The notes: generated by a model not told the origin, from the letters alone. 64,000 nt of DNA from Gonatopus flavifemur (GCA_018340375.1 JAFFJZ010000041.1:1302001-1366000); one strand, 5' to 3'; shown: positions 45,059 to 57,614, numbered from the stretch's first letter. Program-made: numbers and translations.

Positions 45059-48000
45059 TTTTCGAACTGTATTTTCCTCCGTGTTCCGAATAAATTTAAA
45101 ATTTCTACCGAATTACGAACATTCCTATCTCAGTCAAGCTTGAAAAATATTTACGAAACACGATTAGCTTCGATCCACTCGAATGTAATTTATAACATCA
45201 TAAATCAAATTTTCAATGATTATTCCCATTTATATTCCAGATATGGATTTAAGGTAGATAATATTCATGAGTCGTTGTACTTTACGTATCAAAGAAGTGA
45301 ATAAGAACTGTGCGCTAGATCTGAATCTATCAAGTAAAATAAAAATCTTCTCTCCTCGGACCAACTTATCTTTACTCGCTTTAGCTAATCTATGCTATTA
45401 GTTCAGGCTTATCCTCTCGCGAGACAGTACTCAGCTCTGTACTTTAGCGTCTAAATTAGATAATTTTATCACCGCTTGCATTAAAATCCTCAAAGTGGAA
45501 CGAAAGGGTCGAATGGATATCAATTTCTATATATTTTATTAAATTAATTCTCAAAGAAATCAATAAATTTTATATCATTTCAAGCAAAATGTTTTGTCAA
45601 AGTTCATACTTTAATCCACTTTATTCACATCACTATTATAAATTCCATTTAAAGTCTTCAAAATTCTTCATACAATTCCGAAGATTCGAATTTCTTCCTT
45701 CATGAATTCTTGTTTTTTATTCCCATAAGATAAACAACATCACATTGCGAAACACATATTTCCAGGCGTCGTTCATCCGCGATCACTCGAATCAACCAAC
45801 GCTATTGAATCTTACTGAAATTTTTCAATACAAAATTTGATTGATATCACATTTCAGGAATCGAATCATGAACTTATAAGTATGAAATTACCGAGTTCAC
45901 GTTGATATTTTCCAAGTAGAAGAACGAGTAGAAGTGGTGAATGTTTTGTAAAGTATCGATGTGCTTCTCGGAATACACTGTTGTCTCGTTAGATTCGGAT
46001 TCTCTTGCACGCAAGAGCAAGAGTTCATAAATGTTCCGAGTTTTGAATGATAATAAAGCAGAACAGAAAGGGTTAATTCAGGGCACCTGGATCAAAAACA
46101 GGTTCATAGAAGACCGGATTCCGTTTCGATGGGAATATTAGAGAGACTGTAAAAAGCCGATTCACGTACTTTGACTCATTATGTAAACGTACGTGAAGGA
46201 GAAGAAAGAAGAGAAGAAAAGAAAAGAAAGAGGGGGAAGGAATTGAAGACATCTAGCAAGTCGGTGAATTATGACTCACTCTTATATTCAAGAAAAACAA
46301 AATTGCGCGGTAAAATGAGAAAGGATGAGACAAAGATCATTCTCCCCACCGCTCCTACCCTTATTCACAGAGTCCACTCTTCACGAGATTTCCAACCCCT
46401 AATGTATGGAGAAAGGGGCGAGTGTCTGCCTTCTCAGTGGGGTGACTTGCTTTTGCCCGCCTCTTTTTGTCCATCTTTCATAGGGGCATGGGCGGTGACT
46501 TGGATGCGAGGGGTAAGAAATATCTCATTTCATGGTCAGCCATCTTTGATTCTCCAAAAACAAAGGAGATCTTCAGGGTACAGGAAAAGTGATGATTCCG
46601 TGTAATGAGTCTTTCTCAAGTCTCGAGAATAATCCTCGTTTATAACGACACCTTGGCACGTCGCTGACTGTTACGCGTCACGTAACGCGTCCATTCGTAT
46701 ATCACGCACCTTTCCTCCTCGTCCGACACATCAACGAGTCAACTCCACTTCTTATTCAACAATTTATCCTTCGATCGTAACACATAAAGTTTGTCTCCTA
46801 TCCAAGCATATGTATGTCACTGCGAGAGAACGACTTTTCACAACTTTAACTTGCTTATATCCTCTCGCAGACCGCGCATATGTATACGTCACTTTCCCTA
46901 CATCGGCTCTCGTCTACATCAACTTAGTACAATAAACATAGAGAAGAACCGATGAGAAAGACGACGACAGAGTTACAAATACACGTAACGTATACGAAAT
47001 ATACTTCACGCTTAGTCTCATACAACTCTAATATGTTTAACAGACAGACTCCTAGTTCGACCTCGCGATCTCGACCGTGAGAAAGGGCATCAATGTTCAC
47101 AAAGACACTCTCGCAATGTCTTGTACGTAATGTACCGTCTCGTAATATACTGATTTGAGGCGTGTTATAATTACTACTCGTATGTGCGGATAAAGTGTGT
47201 GCGAGTGGAATGACTCGAGAAACAAAAATGTTTCATGTGTGGAACCGGAGACAAGGTCACCAGGAATGTCGAGGTGCAATTTTTCGAATGTGATTCCAGA
47301 GAAGAACCGTGCGAAATGTGTGACATATGCATCGTCTTTGTAGATACTCGTTCCCCGTTCTCCCGTCTCTTATTTTGGATTTTTGTAATTGAAATCCTGA
47401 AACTTGGTTCATTACCCTGTATGGAAAAATTTCAGATTTATATATAAGTTTGACATTTTTTCCACGTAAAAATTCATTCTTTTGACCTGAGAGTAATGCC
47501 TTGATTCCAGGCGAATCATGGGTCATGTAAGAAGAATATGAAGTTTTTCTAAACATTTCTCTTCCCGTTCAAATGGTCTGATATCGAATAAAAGGAATCC
47601 TGATGAGATTCATCAGCAAGATCAAGAAACAAGAACGATGTAATATAATAATTTATCAGATTATCAGGATAAATGCATTCCTATGTTTCGATTGATTTTT
47701 AAATTTCTCTTTGACTGGAAAGAATGCTTAACTACTCTTCACAAGGACCATCTTACGAACGAATGATCATGATAATCACGGAACAGTAGCCGCCCTTGTA
47801 TACCGAAAGGTCAGACCGATGCTACTAGATTGTTAGAACTCGAAGAAAGTGGACATTACCTATATGGTTACCTTGATTTCACCCTATTCATTGTATACAC
47901 GTTCTATATCACAATCAACGTTTCTTTCATTTCCTACGTGGAGTTGCATAAATTGAATGAAATTCATTATTGTTCAATAAAAGTGAGTCACAAAAGCAGT

Positions 48001-50270
48001 GTACGATTGAACTTGAATGATCATAGTTGAATCATGTTAACACAAAAGCTTTTGGAAATAAAATTAAATGAAAAGTACAACTATTCTTCCTCGTGAGCCG
48101 CCACCGAGGGATCGAGAACCTCTGTCGTCGGTCGAGTAATGCTTCGAAGATAAGAAAGTCGTGATCTTGGAACAGTAGAGCAGTACCACCAGGGCGCTGG
48201 TATAAGAGATACACATCTCGTATGCTCCGGAATTAATAAATAATAATGTAATATTGTTGCTTAACTCGGAGAGTCGACCCACCGAGAGAGCCGGTTAAAG
48301 CTAAAAACAGCTTACGGTTAAGTGGGTACATGCCTATTAACTATTGCAAACCTCTTGGAGATTACAAAGATTTCTGTTATGTGCGCTTCAGTTCAGCACC
48401 AGGAACTTCATAATTCTTGATTGGAATCTAGACTTGTCTCAAAAGAAAGAGAAAGTTTCATCTAGATCGAATTAAATTCAAATTAAACCTCTCCCCACTA
48501 TTGCATTTCTCCCTTCTCCTCCTCTTCTTCTTCTTCTTCTTCTTCTTCTTCTTGACTTCGATATTTCAGCGAGAAAGGAGATAATATATTACAGGGGAAT
48601 TGAATGAGGAGATCCATTGATTTCGAATACATTTGTACCAATTTGAATTGAAAGACTCTGCTGAGCACTATCGTTTCATAAGGAATCCTTATTTTACCTC
48701 TTGTCTTGTCCCGTCGATTGGTTTAATCATAGGGATAATGATGTTGAAATTCCTAATTCGAAGTTCCTCGAAGATGACAGAGAAGGTTTACCAGGTAAAG
48801 ATGATTTTTATTTAAAAGGCAAGGAGTCAGAGATAAGAGCAGAATAGTAAGATCGTTATAACGAAAGACGTAGAAAAAAAGATGATGTCCTTTGTAAGAA
48901 TGGCTCCTTCATAAGAGCAGCGACCCTGGGACAGAACAGGACAACCGAGATGTACCGCATGTCAAATGTCAGACATGCGCCGAGATAAGATCTCCGGTGG
49001 CTGCTTGTGAACAGACAACGAGAACCTCGAACGGAGAAGCTCGTCGGTGTTTGATCCAACATGAAACCTGACTGAGTGAACTCATTACTGTATCCTTGGC
49101 ATTCGAAGCAAGTTGTGCACTTGAACTGTGATTTCCTTTCTTCCTTTTTATCCCTTTTGTGTGTTTGTCTTTTTCGAACGACTCAACAACAATTCAGACC
49201 AATATCTGACACGAAATCAAATGGAATCAAAGATTTAATCGAACAGAATTTACCGAGATACAAACATCGAAATCGAATTGAGAAACAATTTCATGAAAAT
49301 GATTGAATCGCGTTTCGCACAACTCGCTAAGAACTTTGAAAGGTCTGTTCCCTTCTGTGAGATATCGGTACATCTAATAATCATTCGAGTAATGGAATGC
49401 GCGTAACCTGCAGGTGTATTTACCCGTAACATAGCAATGAGAAAGTTGCGCAAGTTTTGTTTGCAATCAACCCCGTATGGCCAATCCTTCTTTGTCCGAT
49501 TTTTTTTCCCCTCCTATTTGTTTGAATTTTTTTTCCTCGTTTTTACAAGCCAAGAACACGGTACACCACCACCTGCTGCCTTCAAGCATTGGGAAAGGTC
49601 ACGCAATATTCTCTCTTAATGGCGGTCGGTGAATGCACTTTGTTTTAACTCGCTGGACGCACAAAATCATTGCACGTGGTTTTCCGACCAATCGATTGCG
49701 GGTGTTGATGTTGCTGTTGTTAGTCTTGTAGGTGCGGGTTGAGCATTCACGCGTGAAAAAATCCATTCATTACCGGGTGAAGAAAAACAATTATATTGTG
49801 TGGTGAGTGCAATCAAAGAAAAGAGTCAACTCACCGTGGTTGTGTATTTTGTTTACGTTTGAATTGCGATTAAAGTTCAATCTATCGAATAATATTCATT
49901 TGTCTTGTATCGTGAGATTGTTCGTTTTAATCCTGTGAGTGAATTTCGATTATGGTATGAAGAAAGAAATGTAAATGTGGTTTAGAAGAATGTGAAACAA
50001 TGTCTCTACGATTGGAATATTTTCTTTGTAATGCTTTTAGGTGCATGCTCGATTGAATGCTTCTGGGGAAAATCGTATAGGGTATCCCTGATCAAGGTGT
50101 TTCTACAATTACCTTCTTTGATTTCATGCTTGCAACAATCACATTCGAAATGGGGAGTCCAATATAGCGGTCGAGGAGTTTTCTGTTAATAATCACGAAT
50201 TTTGCGTTTCAAACGAATCAATTTCAAGCAATTTGTGAATCAAGCGTGTCTTCGTGATTTTTTTTGCCAG
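45059..50270. other. Long unique stretch, probably intron or intergenic
   Basis: More than 5 kb without element ends. A CTT/TTC microsatellite lies at about 48520-48553. Open frames at 45071-45304, 46171-46605 and 48633-48815 have plausible composition but no domain, and no splice sites fit them. The CpG content is higher around 46600-47250. Confidence 0.35.
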
Positions 50271-50586
50271 GGAAAAAAGATATGTTTATTTCATGATCGC
50301 AGTGTTTTTTATATTAGCGAGCGTATTAATTGAAAAACGACCTATTGAATCGAATCAAAGTTCATTCTTTTCAGCATTGAATTCCTTCCTATGTGGACCA
50401 TCGATGGTCACTCCAGCAACAGTATCAAGCCAGTATCGCCTTACATTTCCATATCCACATGGGAGCAGATTAAATTCTCATAAAAAATTAGTATTTCAAA
50501 CGAACTATCATTTAAACCTACATGATGATTTGTTATTGAAGATAAAATTGGTTTTGTGGATCATTAAGAATCAGTTCGAGGATTAA
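50271..50586 (+). CDS. Possible terminal exon with a hydrophobic segment, unknown protein
   Basis: A strong acceptor (GTGATTTTTTTTGCCAG, AG at 50269-50270) is followed by one base and 104 open codons to TAA at 50584. The translation starts EKRYVYFMIAVFFILASVL, a likely membrane or signal segment, then a polar stretch with one cysteine (SFLCGPSMVTPATVSSQY) and a basic/aromatic tail. An internal ATG at 50293 could start a 97-residue secreted or membrane protein. Its entry phase also matches the donor at 33617, so it could be an alternative last exon to 43527. No recognised family. Confidence 0.25.
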
Positions 50587-50825
50587 CCGTGACTAGATTA
50601 TCGCATAGTATTGAATGCGTTATTGGAAAATATAGCTTGCATCCCCTTTAATCGAAAATTATGATTAATGCCCTGCGGTAGGTAATTAATTTTCCAGGCT
50701 TGTGTCCGTGTTGTACCGTGTCCAAGTGCCACTTAAAGATCTCATTTAATAAAATAAAATACATTGCTTGGTTTTATAATTAGAATGTAAATCGTGCAGG
50801 TAAGAACGCGTACGTTACGAGTATT
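50587..50825. other. Short unique stretch
   Basis: Nothing identified. Confidence 0.3.
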
Positions 50826-51163
50826 CCCTATGATCCGGTCAGATCTAAACAGATCTATTAAGATCTGAAAAACTGCGATTTTGGCTTGTGTTTGTCACAA
50901 TATATGTGCAAAATCAAATTCATATACAGACAGATATCACAAAATTTCTGACAATTGAACCACCAATTGCTCATTAAGATTTAATCTAATATTCAATTCA
51001 GATCTAACGAGATCTACTCAGATCTAACCAGATGTGCCAAGATCTGATCAGATCTACTGAGATCTGAACAGATCTAATGTGATCTTTTGAACCAGATCTG
51101 ACCAAAAATCAGATCTACTCAGATCTATTTAGATCTGAATAGATCTAATGATTTTTTCCTGGG
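50826..51163. mobile_element. AGATCT-word element, 338 bp
   Basis: AGATCT occurs at least fifteen times, mostly every 10-20 bases (for example AGATCTACTCAGATCTAACC), in two clusters around a spacer at about 50880-50990. The ends CCCTATGATCCGGTCAGATC and (reverse complement) CCCAGGAAAAAATCATTAGA are weak TIRs. TATT flanks both sides (50822-50825, 51164-51167). Non-coding; grouped with the word-bodied elements by structure. Confidence 0.65.
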
Positions 51164-51308
51164 TATTTGAACGAAATTTTGATTTTAGTTTCCTTCAGAA
51201 AAACTTGATTGATTTCCTCGGTGTATAAAGATTAATCGTTTTTGTGAAAACTCATCGATCAATCAGTATTTATCGTAAGAACTTTTAATGGATCAGTGTT
51301 TGAAGAGA

Positions 51309-51310
<2 letters not shown>

Positions 51311-51354
<44 letters not shown>
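51311..51354. repeat. (GA)n microsatellite
   Basis: About 20 uninterrupted GA units, preceded by GAGAGGAAGAG. Confidence 0.95.
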
Positions 51355-51360
<6 letters not shown>

Positions 51361-51551
51361 ACAAAATGTGTGGTTTGAAATCTTCGATCTTGTAGTTTTT
51401 TCTTCTCGAAATTATACAAGAGGTTGAGAGTTCAGCAACATTTTTACAGGGTAGTTATTTGAGATGAATGAAAATGGAGGAAGATGATCCTTTGATATGG
51501 GTGGTGGACGTATATATGTATATGCGCATAAGTAGGAGTACGATTGCTCAC

Positions 51552-51704
51552 CGTTGCCAGGTTTGTGGTCGTTTACCGAAGCCTGGGGCGGACGCAACTC
51601 TCGTATTTCTCGCGTTCTCCATTTCTCTTTCCTCAACAACTCGATTCCTCGAGGCTCCCGCTGCGCTGACTCGCTTAGCCCCGTGCACCTGTTGGCCACG
51701 GCAC
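51552..51704 (-). CDS. Possible internal coding exon, 153 nt, unknown protein
   Basis: On the minus strand an acceptor (TTTTGCAAATGCAG, AG at 51706-51705) and a consensus donor (CAACG/GTGAGC, GT at 51551-51550) bracket 153 bases. One frame is open throughout and enters and leaves in the same phase, so the exon is symmetric. It reads through NRCTGLSESAQREPRGIELL and RTREIRELRPPQASV, a basic, charged stretch. A second minus frame and a 119-codon plus-strand frame are also open in this GC-richer segment, so the reading is uncertain. The pyrimidine tract is weak. Confidence 0.28.
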
Positions 51705-52494
51705 CTGCATTTGCAAAAGTCCATTATTACGTACATATGTGTTTTCCAAGATTCGTCAGGGTTGCGTACCGTTAGATGGGCATGCAACGATGGTACATTA
51801 TACGTGTGGAAAGATATTTGGAATTAGAATGGAGATGGTGGGATGCAAACAAGGTTTGAAGATGAACCGGAGATTATCGATTATATCGATTACATTCATT
51901 CTTAAAAATTCAATCAGAACATTTGAGTTTTCTTTCGGTCTCCCAATCCTGCGATTTGATAAAATATTCCCTTATTCCATTGAATACAACATTTGACAAC
52001 ACAGCGAAAAACAAATTCATGACATTTGAAATATGTTATCCAACAAACGAGATGTTGTATTCATATGTAAGTACGTGGGGAAAATATTACTTTGATTTTT
52101 ATATACGCATTCCATAATCTAATATAATTAATATGACAAGAATTTCAACAACCGAAGGTGTGTTATCATGCAACAAATGATTTACATGTGGTTGTTTAAG
52201 TAAACAATCGTGGGACGTATAATTTGTTTTGATGATACATAATGGATGTAATTTTTGCTATAATCAACGTCAGTTTCCACTCCCATGATGTGTTGGGAAA
52301 AGAATATTTGAGAATTATCAGTGTCTGACGGATCAGTTGAAAGATCGTCGAGTGCTGATTTTTCCACACATTTTGTTCTTGCATACATGATTTTACACTA
52401 GATGTCAATTATGTAAGTTCACTCTAAAAGCTTTACAATGTTCCGTAATTATATTGAACATATGACTTATACAGTAGCATCTCGAAACCAAATA
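51705..52494. other. Unique AT-rich stretch
   Basis: No element ends or gene. Confidence 0.3.
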
Positions 52495-52561
52495 CCAGGT
52501 CTTTCAATATGTCCGTAGGATAAGTAAGAATAAAACAAAAGTTTAATAAAAATCGATTTTA

Positions 52562-54043
52562 TTATTCAACGTAGTTGCCTTCGAGGGCGATACAACGAGT
52601 ATAGCGTTTTTTGAACTTTTCGATACCACTTTCATAGTACGATTTCTCTTTCTCTTCAAAATAGGCCTCAGTTTCAGCGATTACTTCATCATTGGACTTG
52701 CATTTCCACCAAATTTCTTTCCACCAAGCATTCTCTTGAGATCTGGAAACATGCAAAAGTCGCTGGGGGCTAAATCTGGAGAACACGGTGGATGAGTAAG
52801 CAATTCGGAGCCCAATTCATTCAATTTCGCCATTGTTGTCATCAATTTCTGACACAGTGCATTGTTTTGGCGAAACAACACTTTTTTCTTCCGCGAATGT
52901 GGCTGTTTCTTTGCGATGTCAGCCTTCAATCGATCCAAAAGTGCACAGGAATAGTCGCCGTTGATGGTGGTTCCTTTTTGGAGATAGTCGATGAATATTA
53001 TTCCTTTCGCATCCCAAAATACAGACGCCATGACCTTACCGGCCGACTGTTGCGTCTTTGCTCGCTTTGGATTCGATTCGTCGACTGCTGTCCACTCAGC
53101 TGACTGTCTTTTGGATTCTGGTGTGTAATGGTGAAGCCATGTTTCATCCATTGTCACATATCGACGATAGAATTCGATTTTATTGTGGTTTAACAGCGCC
53201 AAACACTCCTCTGAAGCATCAATTCGTTGTTGTTTTTGGTCGACTGTGAGCTCACGTGGCACCCACTTTGCACAGAGCTTTCGCATGCCCAAATGTTTGT
53301 GTAAAATGGTCAAAACACTACCATCTCATATCTTCACAATGTTAACTGGTTCGTGCACCTTCAATTCGCGATCGTTCATAACCAATTTGTGGATTTTTTC
53401 AATGTTTTCTGGAATAACAGCCTCATTTGGGCGTCCACTGCGCTCTGCGTCATTGGCGCTGGTACGACCACGTTTAAATTCAGCAATCCACTTCCCTACC
53501 ATTTGCCTCAATGGAGCAGAGTCTGGATAATGTTCATCAAGCCATTGTTTGGTTTCAACTCTATTTTTTTTCATCAAAAGGGTCGTCCATAAATTACGTA
53601 AGCCGTTCAAGGGGGGGGGGGGTTCATGGAATTCTTACCAGATCTGACAAGGGAGGGGGGGGGGTAGCACCAAAATCTTACATCAGATGGATGTAACTAA
53701 ATATTAAGAAATTCAATTTCGAATGATTTCGAAAAACACATATTTCCTTCAACTTTTTCAAAGATTTTACAAAGACGATATTCTGTATTCAAGTATACTT
53801 GGATAGTCAATTTTAGTGAGTTAATAATCATCAATCTTATACCATAATTGAGTCATTTATAATTTCTGTACACTTTTGTATTATATTACCTTGCTACATG
53901 GGGGAGGGGGGAGTTAATGAAATCTTACGATGTCTTGCAACGAGGAGGGAGGGGGGTGAAAAAATGCCAAAATTGTCTTACGTAATTTATGGACGGCCCC
54001 AAATCGCAATACTCCATCAAAACTCGAAATTCATTTTTTCCAT
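52562..54043 (-). pseudogene. Mariner transposase pseudogene (copy 2)
   Basis: The start ATG is at 54043-54041, but one A is missing in the following run, so the frame breaks within three codons. A second break is the insertion at 53580-54000. The DNA-binding part follows (LDEHYPDSAPLRQMVGKWIA), then a break near 53320, then a 210-codon core (53313-52681) with MDETWLHHYTPES and CSPDLAPSDF. The second catalytic block reads RQNNALCQK where HQDNAPCHK is expected: the essential aspartate is N. A last frameshift near 52700 separates the C-terminus (ending EGNYVE). Inactive. Confidence 0.93.
53580..54000. mobile_element. TIR element, 421 bp, in mariner copy 2
   Basis: Ends GGGTCGTCCATAAATTACGT and (reverse complement) GGGGCCGTCCATAAATTACG, with poly-G runs (53612-53623, about 53650-53663) and AGGGAGGGGGG near the other end. 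Only AAA is shared at the flanks, so a short A-rich target is likely. The CCATAAATTACGTAA terminus is, from general knowledge, common in arthropod MITEs. I do not assign a superfamily. ORFs at 53511-53696 and 53898-54143 are products of this repeat. Confidence 0.87.
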
Positions 54044-54289
54044 TTTTTTTCAATCACAAAAGTTGCTTCACACAAAATGCTATAACTCACGAATCAATAG
54101 TCAGATTGCTATCAAAATTACACACGTAACGTTCGAAGGTTAGTAATAAATCAAAATCATATGGAAAAAATTCTAGTCACGCCATCTATGTGTCATCCCA
54201 CGGACTTTTTAATGGACTGTTACACGAAGAAACGATCTTGCAAATTTTATTTGATCGAATATGAAATTCATTAGGAATCCAATGCTGTT

Positions 54290-55640
54290 TCTATGAACAG
54301 CATCTTGGCCTACGAATCGAAACGAACTCACCCACGTAAAAATGTCTTGCTTGCGTCAATCCTGACGATGAAAAATAGACGGGCGCAATGCTGACATCCA
54401 AGGCTTGGAAATCTATATCGAGCCAACGTTGACTGACAAGTGACACAATGTTGCACCAATGTTGGGAATCATAATTTTCATTTATCAATCCATCATTGGC
54501 TCAAGATTGGGCCAATCATGGTTCATCGTTGTCGCAATATTGTTTGGACAAAAGAAATTGCCTTCACACGAACAATTTCATAGCACGGCTGAATATTAAT
54601 CCAAACGTTGACAACGTTTAGAAGAAATGAGTACTCACTGTAGTGCCAAGCCTGGGCAAAGCTTGGCTCAGGCTAGCCACGATCTTCAATTATACGTTCC
54701 CATACAAGAATTCCCGCGTCCAATGTCAAAGCGCCTCCCTTCAGTATTGTTTCCAACGCTCAGTTCGTTTCTCGAAAGCGTTCAACAAACTATGCGGTTG
54801 ATATATAAGCATCATATAACCTTCTTATTTGAAAATTGTTGTCTCCATCATAGGTCTTTCATCGAAGGAGAGATTTCAGCTGTGCAGACTCATGGACTCG
54901 CGGACATCAGAATTTGAATTATAATTGATGTAATTGATTTATAAGGCAACCAGTAATCATGAGGTTATATTAAACTTATAAACACATCTTGTATTGAATT
55001 ATTCAAATAAGTTTCTTCGTTTCAATGTATACAGATATCCTCTGGCCCTGGTTGTATAGAATATTTCAGGCTGTACATCTTAACATATGTGGAGGGGAAG
55101 CAACCGATGTCGGAAATATATGACTCTGAATTTGTATTATATTTTTGCAATCGTTCAACATAGAGTTGAACATAAGCGCAACATTGGCTCAACGTTGGCA
55201 CGGGATTGACGCAACGTTGAATCAATTTTGACTGAATATTGGCTCAGTACTATTATAGTATTGATTCAAATTTAGCAGTCAACATCATTTATGTGTAATG
55301 AATGATAGTACCTTCTTTTAATGCATAAAACATCTGACCATTGACAGACCATGAAAAAATTCTCCAATCAGTTTTGGTTTGTAATGAGTACAAGCATAAT
55401 CCAATCTTGGATTCAGATCGGGCGTCCAATTTTTTCATGGGTTGCCAATGATGGCTGATTTGACTGCGATAATCGTGCCAATGTTGGTTCGTAATTGAAA
55501 AAATACATCAATGGAGCCTGTAATGATGTTATCATTTCAAGCTTGCACCTTGCTAATCGCCAAGGCTCGGCCAATCTTTGTCAGTGTTACGCCATCCTAG
55601 TGCCAATCATCAATTTTCACCTGGGCAACTACAAAAATGT
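54290..55640. repeat. Word-repetitive block (CAACGTTGGC / GCCAATGTTGG type)
   Basis: AACGTTGGC, CAATGTTGG, TTGGCTCA and GCCAAGC variants recur dozens of times in both orientations. Possible internal start GTGCCAAGCCTGGGCAAAGC at about 54643 and inverse-like GGCACTAGGATGGCGTAAC at about 55610. Outer termini unresolved; probably one or two large word-bodied elements. Confidence 0.55.
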
Positions 55641-56331
55641 TCAAGAAATAACTTATGAACATACTCGACACACCGAGGAAAGAAAGTGATAGAGTTTTGA
55701 ACATCTATTTTCAGTGGTCTTGAATTCTATTTCAATGAAGATCATTTCTCGATCAGGATAACGGAGATCTCCCAATTGATCCAAACATTCCCAAATAAAA
55801 ATCTTTTGCTTCTGCTGAAGAGGACAGAAGAATATAGTTCGGCGATCTACGTGGAATCAGTGTTGATTAGGAGATGTTAGAATGCTGTGGCATGATTTGT
55901 AATGAATGATTTGTTATCGATTATTTTAGCATTCATTCCAGCCTAGCGCAAGTTATCAGCGATTCTTAGTCTCCACATTGATTGAATCGAATAGACTAGT
56001 GTTGTACTTTGCAATGAAAACCCATACAGCACCACAGATTTCAGTAATGTCCTATGTACATTTCAATCTTTCACCTTCGTTACATTGGAGTAAACTTTCA
56101 CAGAAATATGTCAAAAATCTGTCAATAGAAATGTTACCTACTTTCAATGTTTCAAATATATTACGAGAGAAACATTACAATGAAATATTCAATAAATATT
56201 CTTGAAACATTGTAGAAATAATTCAGAAATAATGCATTGAAATGTGAGATTAGCGGACATTGCGATACTTCTGAAGGGACTCCGAAACCTGAGTGTGACA
56301 TACAGCAATGTCATAGAAATATTAGGTGTAC
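55641..56331. other. Unique AT-rich stretch
   Basis: No gene supported. Confidence 0.3.
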
Positions 56332-57602
56332 AAATAAGTTTCCGTGGTTTTTTATAAAAAATTAGGAATTTATTGTAAAGGAAAAGTACATTACGTTTTA
56401 TTCAAAGTATTTTCCATCATTTGCCACTACTTTTCCCCATCTTTCTGGCAACATTCGGATACCCCGTCGAAAAAACTCTTCATCTTTTGACGCTATCCAC
56501 AAATCTACCCAATTTTTGGTGTCTTCATATGATGTGAAGCGCTGCTCAGACAGACCATGTGCCATCGACCGGAACAGGTGATAATCAGAAGGGGCTAAGT
56601 CTGGTGAATACGGCGGGTGGGGTAAAACTTCCCAGTTGAGTGTTTCCAAGTATGTTTTTACCGGCGCCGCAACATGTGGACGAGCATTATCGTGTAAAAG
56701 AATAATTTTGTCGTGTCTGGAGTAGTAATGGGCGCGTTTTTCCTTAAGTGCCCGACTCAATCTCATCAATTGTGTTCGGTAGAGAGCTCCAGTAATGGTT
56801 TCGCTTGGTTTCAGCAATTCATAATACACGACACCAAGCTGATCCCACCAAATACACAGCATGAGTTTTTCCATGAATATTCGGCTTAGCTGTCGATGTT
56901 GATGGTTCGCCGGGCTTAACCCATGACTTTCTCTTCTTTGGATTATCGTAGTGAATCCATTTTTCGTCACCAGTGACTATACGATGCAAAAACTCTTTTT
57001 TTATTCCTGGCAAGCAGCATTTCACTCATGCATAATCGGCGTTCAACGTCTCTCGGCTTTAGTTCATATGGAACCCAATTTCCTTGTTTTGAATCATTCC
57101 TAACGATTTTAAACGATGTGAAATTGCTTGTTGAGTCACTTGTAGAGTAAGTGCAAGTTCTTTTTGCGTTTGGGACGAATCTTCCTCCAATAGTACTTCT
57201 AATTCCATGTCTTCGTACACTTTCGGCCTTCCACTGCGTTCTTTGTCTTTAACGTCAAACTCACCGTTCTTAAACTTTTGAAACCATTCCTGACAACTTC
57301 TCTCACTTAAAGCAGCTTCACCATATGCTTCTAGAAGCAATCGATGCGCCTCAGCTGCAGATTTTTTCACATTAAAGAAGTAAATCAAAAGTTCCCGCAA
57401 ATGATGCTTATTCGGAATAAAACTTGACATTTTTGCACGGAAAAAATTACGTGATGCTGATACGGAATCACTAGTACTTTAAGGTTATGGTGTTGCCAGA
57501 TGACTAAACTTGGGATATTACGTTTTACATCTGACAATTGCTCCATAACCTTCTGGTGGGGCCATCTTTTGACAAACCGCGGAAACTTATTTGTACACCT
57601 AA
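56332..57602 (-). mobile_element. Mariner element (mauritiana-like), complete, 1271 bp
   Basis: TIRs TTAGGTGTACAAATAAGTTT at both ends (inverted), continuing CCGNGGTTT, with TA on each side (56330-56331 and 57603-57604). Length and ends are those of an intact mariner of the group that includes Mos1. This is a different lineage from the two irritans-like copies. Confidence 0.96.
56398..57430 (-). pseudogene. Mariner transposase, nearly complete but frameshifted
   Basis: Starts MSSFIPNKHHLRELLIYFFN at 57430, with the paired helix-turn-helix region (SCQEWFQKFKNGEFDV, GRPKVYED, LQVTQQAISHRLKSLG). A one-base shift near 57085 breaks the frame before NWVPYELKPRD. Further shifts near 57020 and 56880 bring the catalytic core into other frames: VTGDEKWIHY, ILLHDNARPH and YSPDLAPSDYHLF, with all three aspartates of DD34D kept. 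The C-terminus VANDGKYFE is intact. Only a few indels separate it from a full frame of about 345 residues, so the death is recent. Confidence 0.95.
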
Positions 57603-57614
57603 TATTTCAATGTT

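Larger units (their letters stand above)
52495..54220 (-). mobile_element. Mariner element (irritans-like), copy 2, full length with one insertion
   Basis: TA on both sides (52493-52494, 54221-54222). The termini CCAGGTCTTTCAATATGTCC and (reverse complement) ACAGTCCATTAAAAAGTCCG share GTCCGTNGGAT. Without the 53580-54000 insertion the length is about 1.3 kb. It is a relative of copy 1 in the same subfamily, opposite orientation. Confidence 0.93.

Noticed and set aside
46171..46605. 144-codon ORF starting with a charged low-complexity run
   Set aside because: GAA/AAG-rich start, no domain, and no splice or promoter context. Recorded only as an open frame.
50826..51163. CRISPR-like array
   Set aside because: The repeats are only 6-8 bases with irregular spacing, in a eukaryotic genome; no array architecture.
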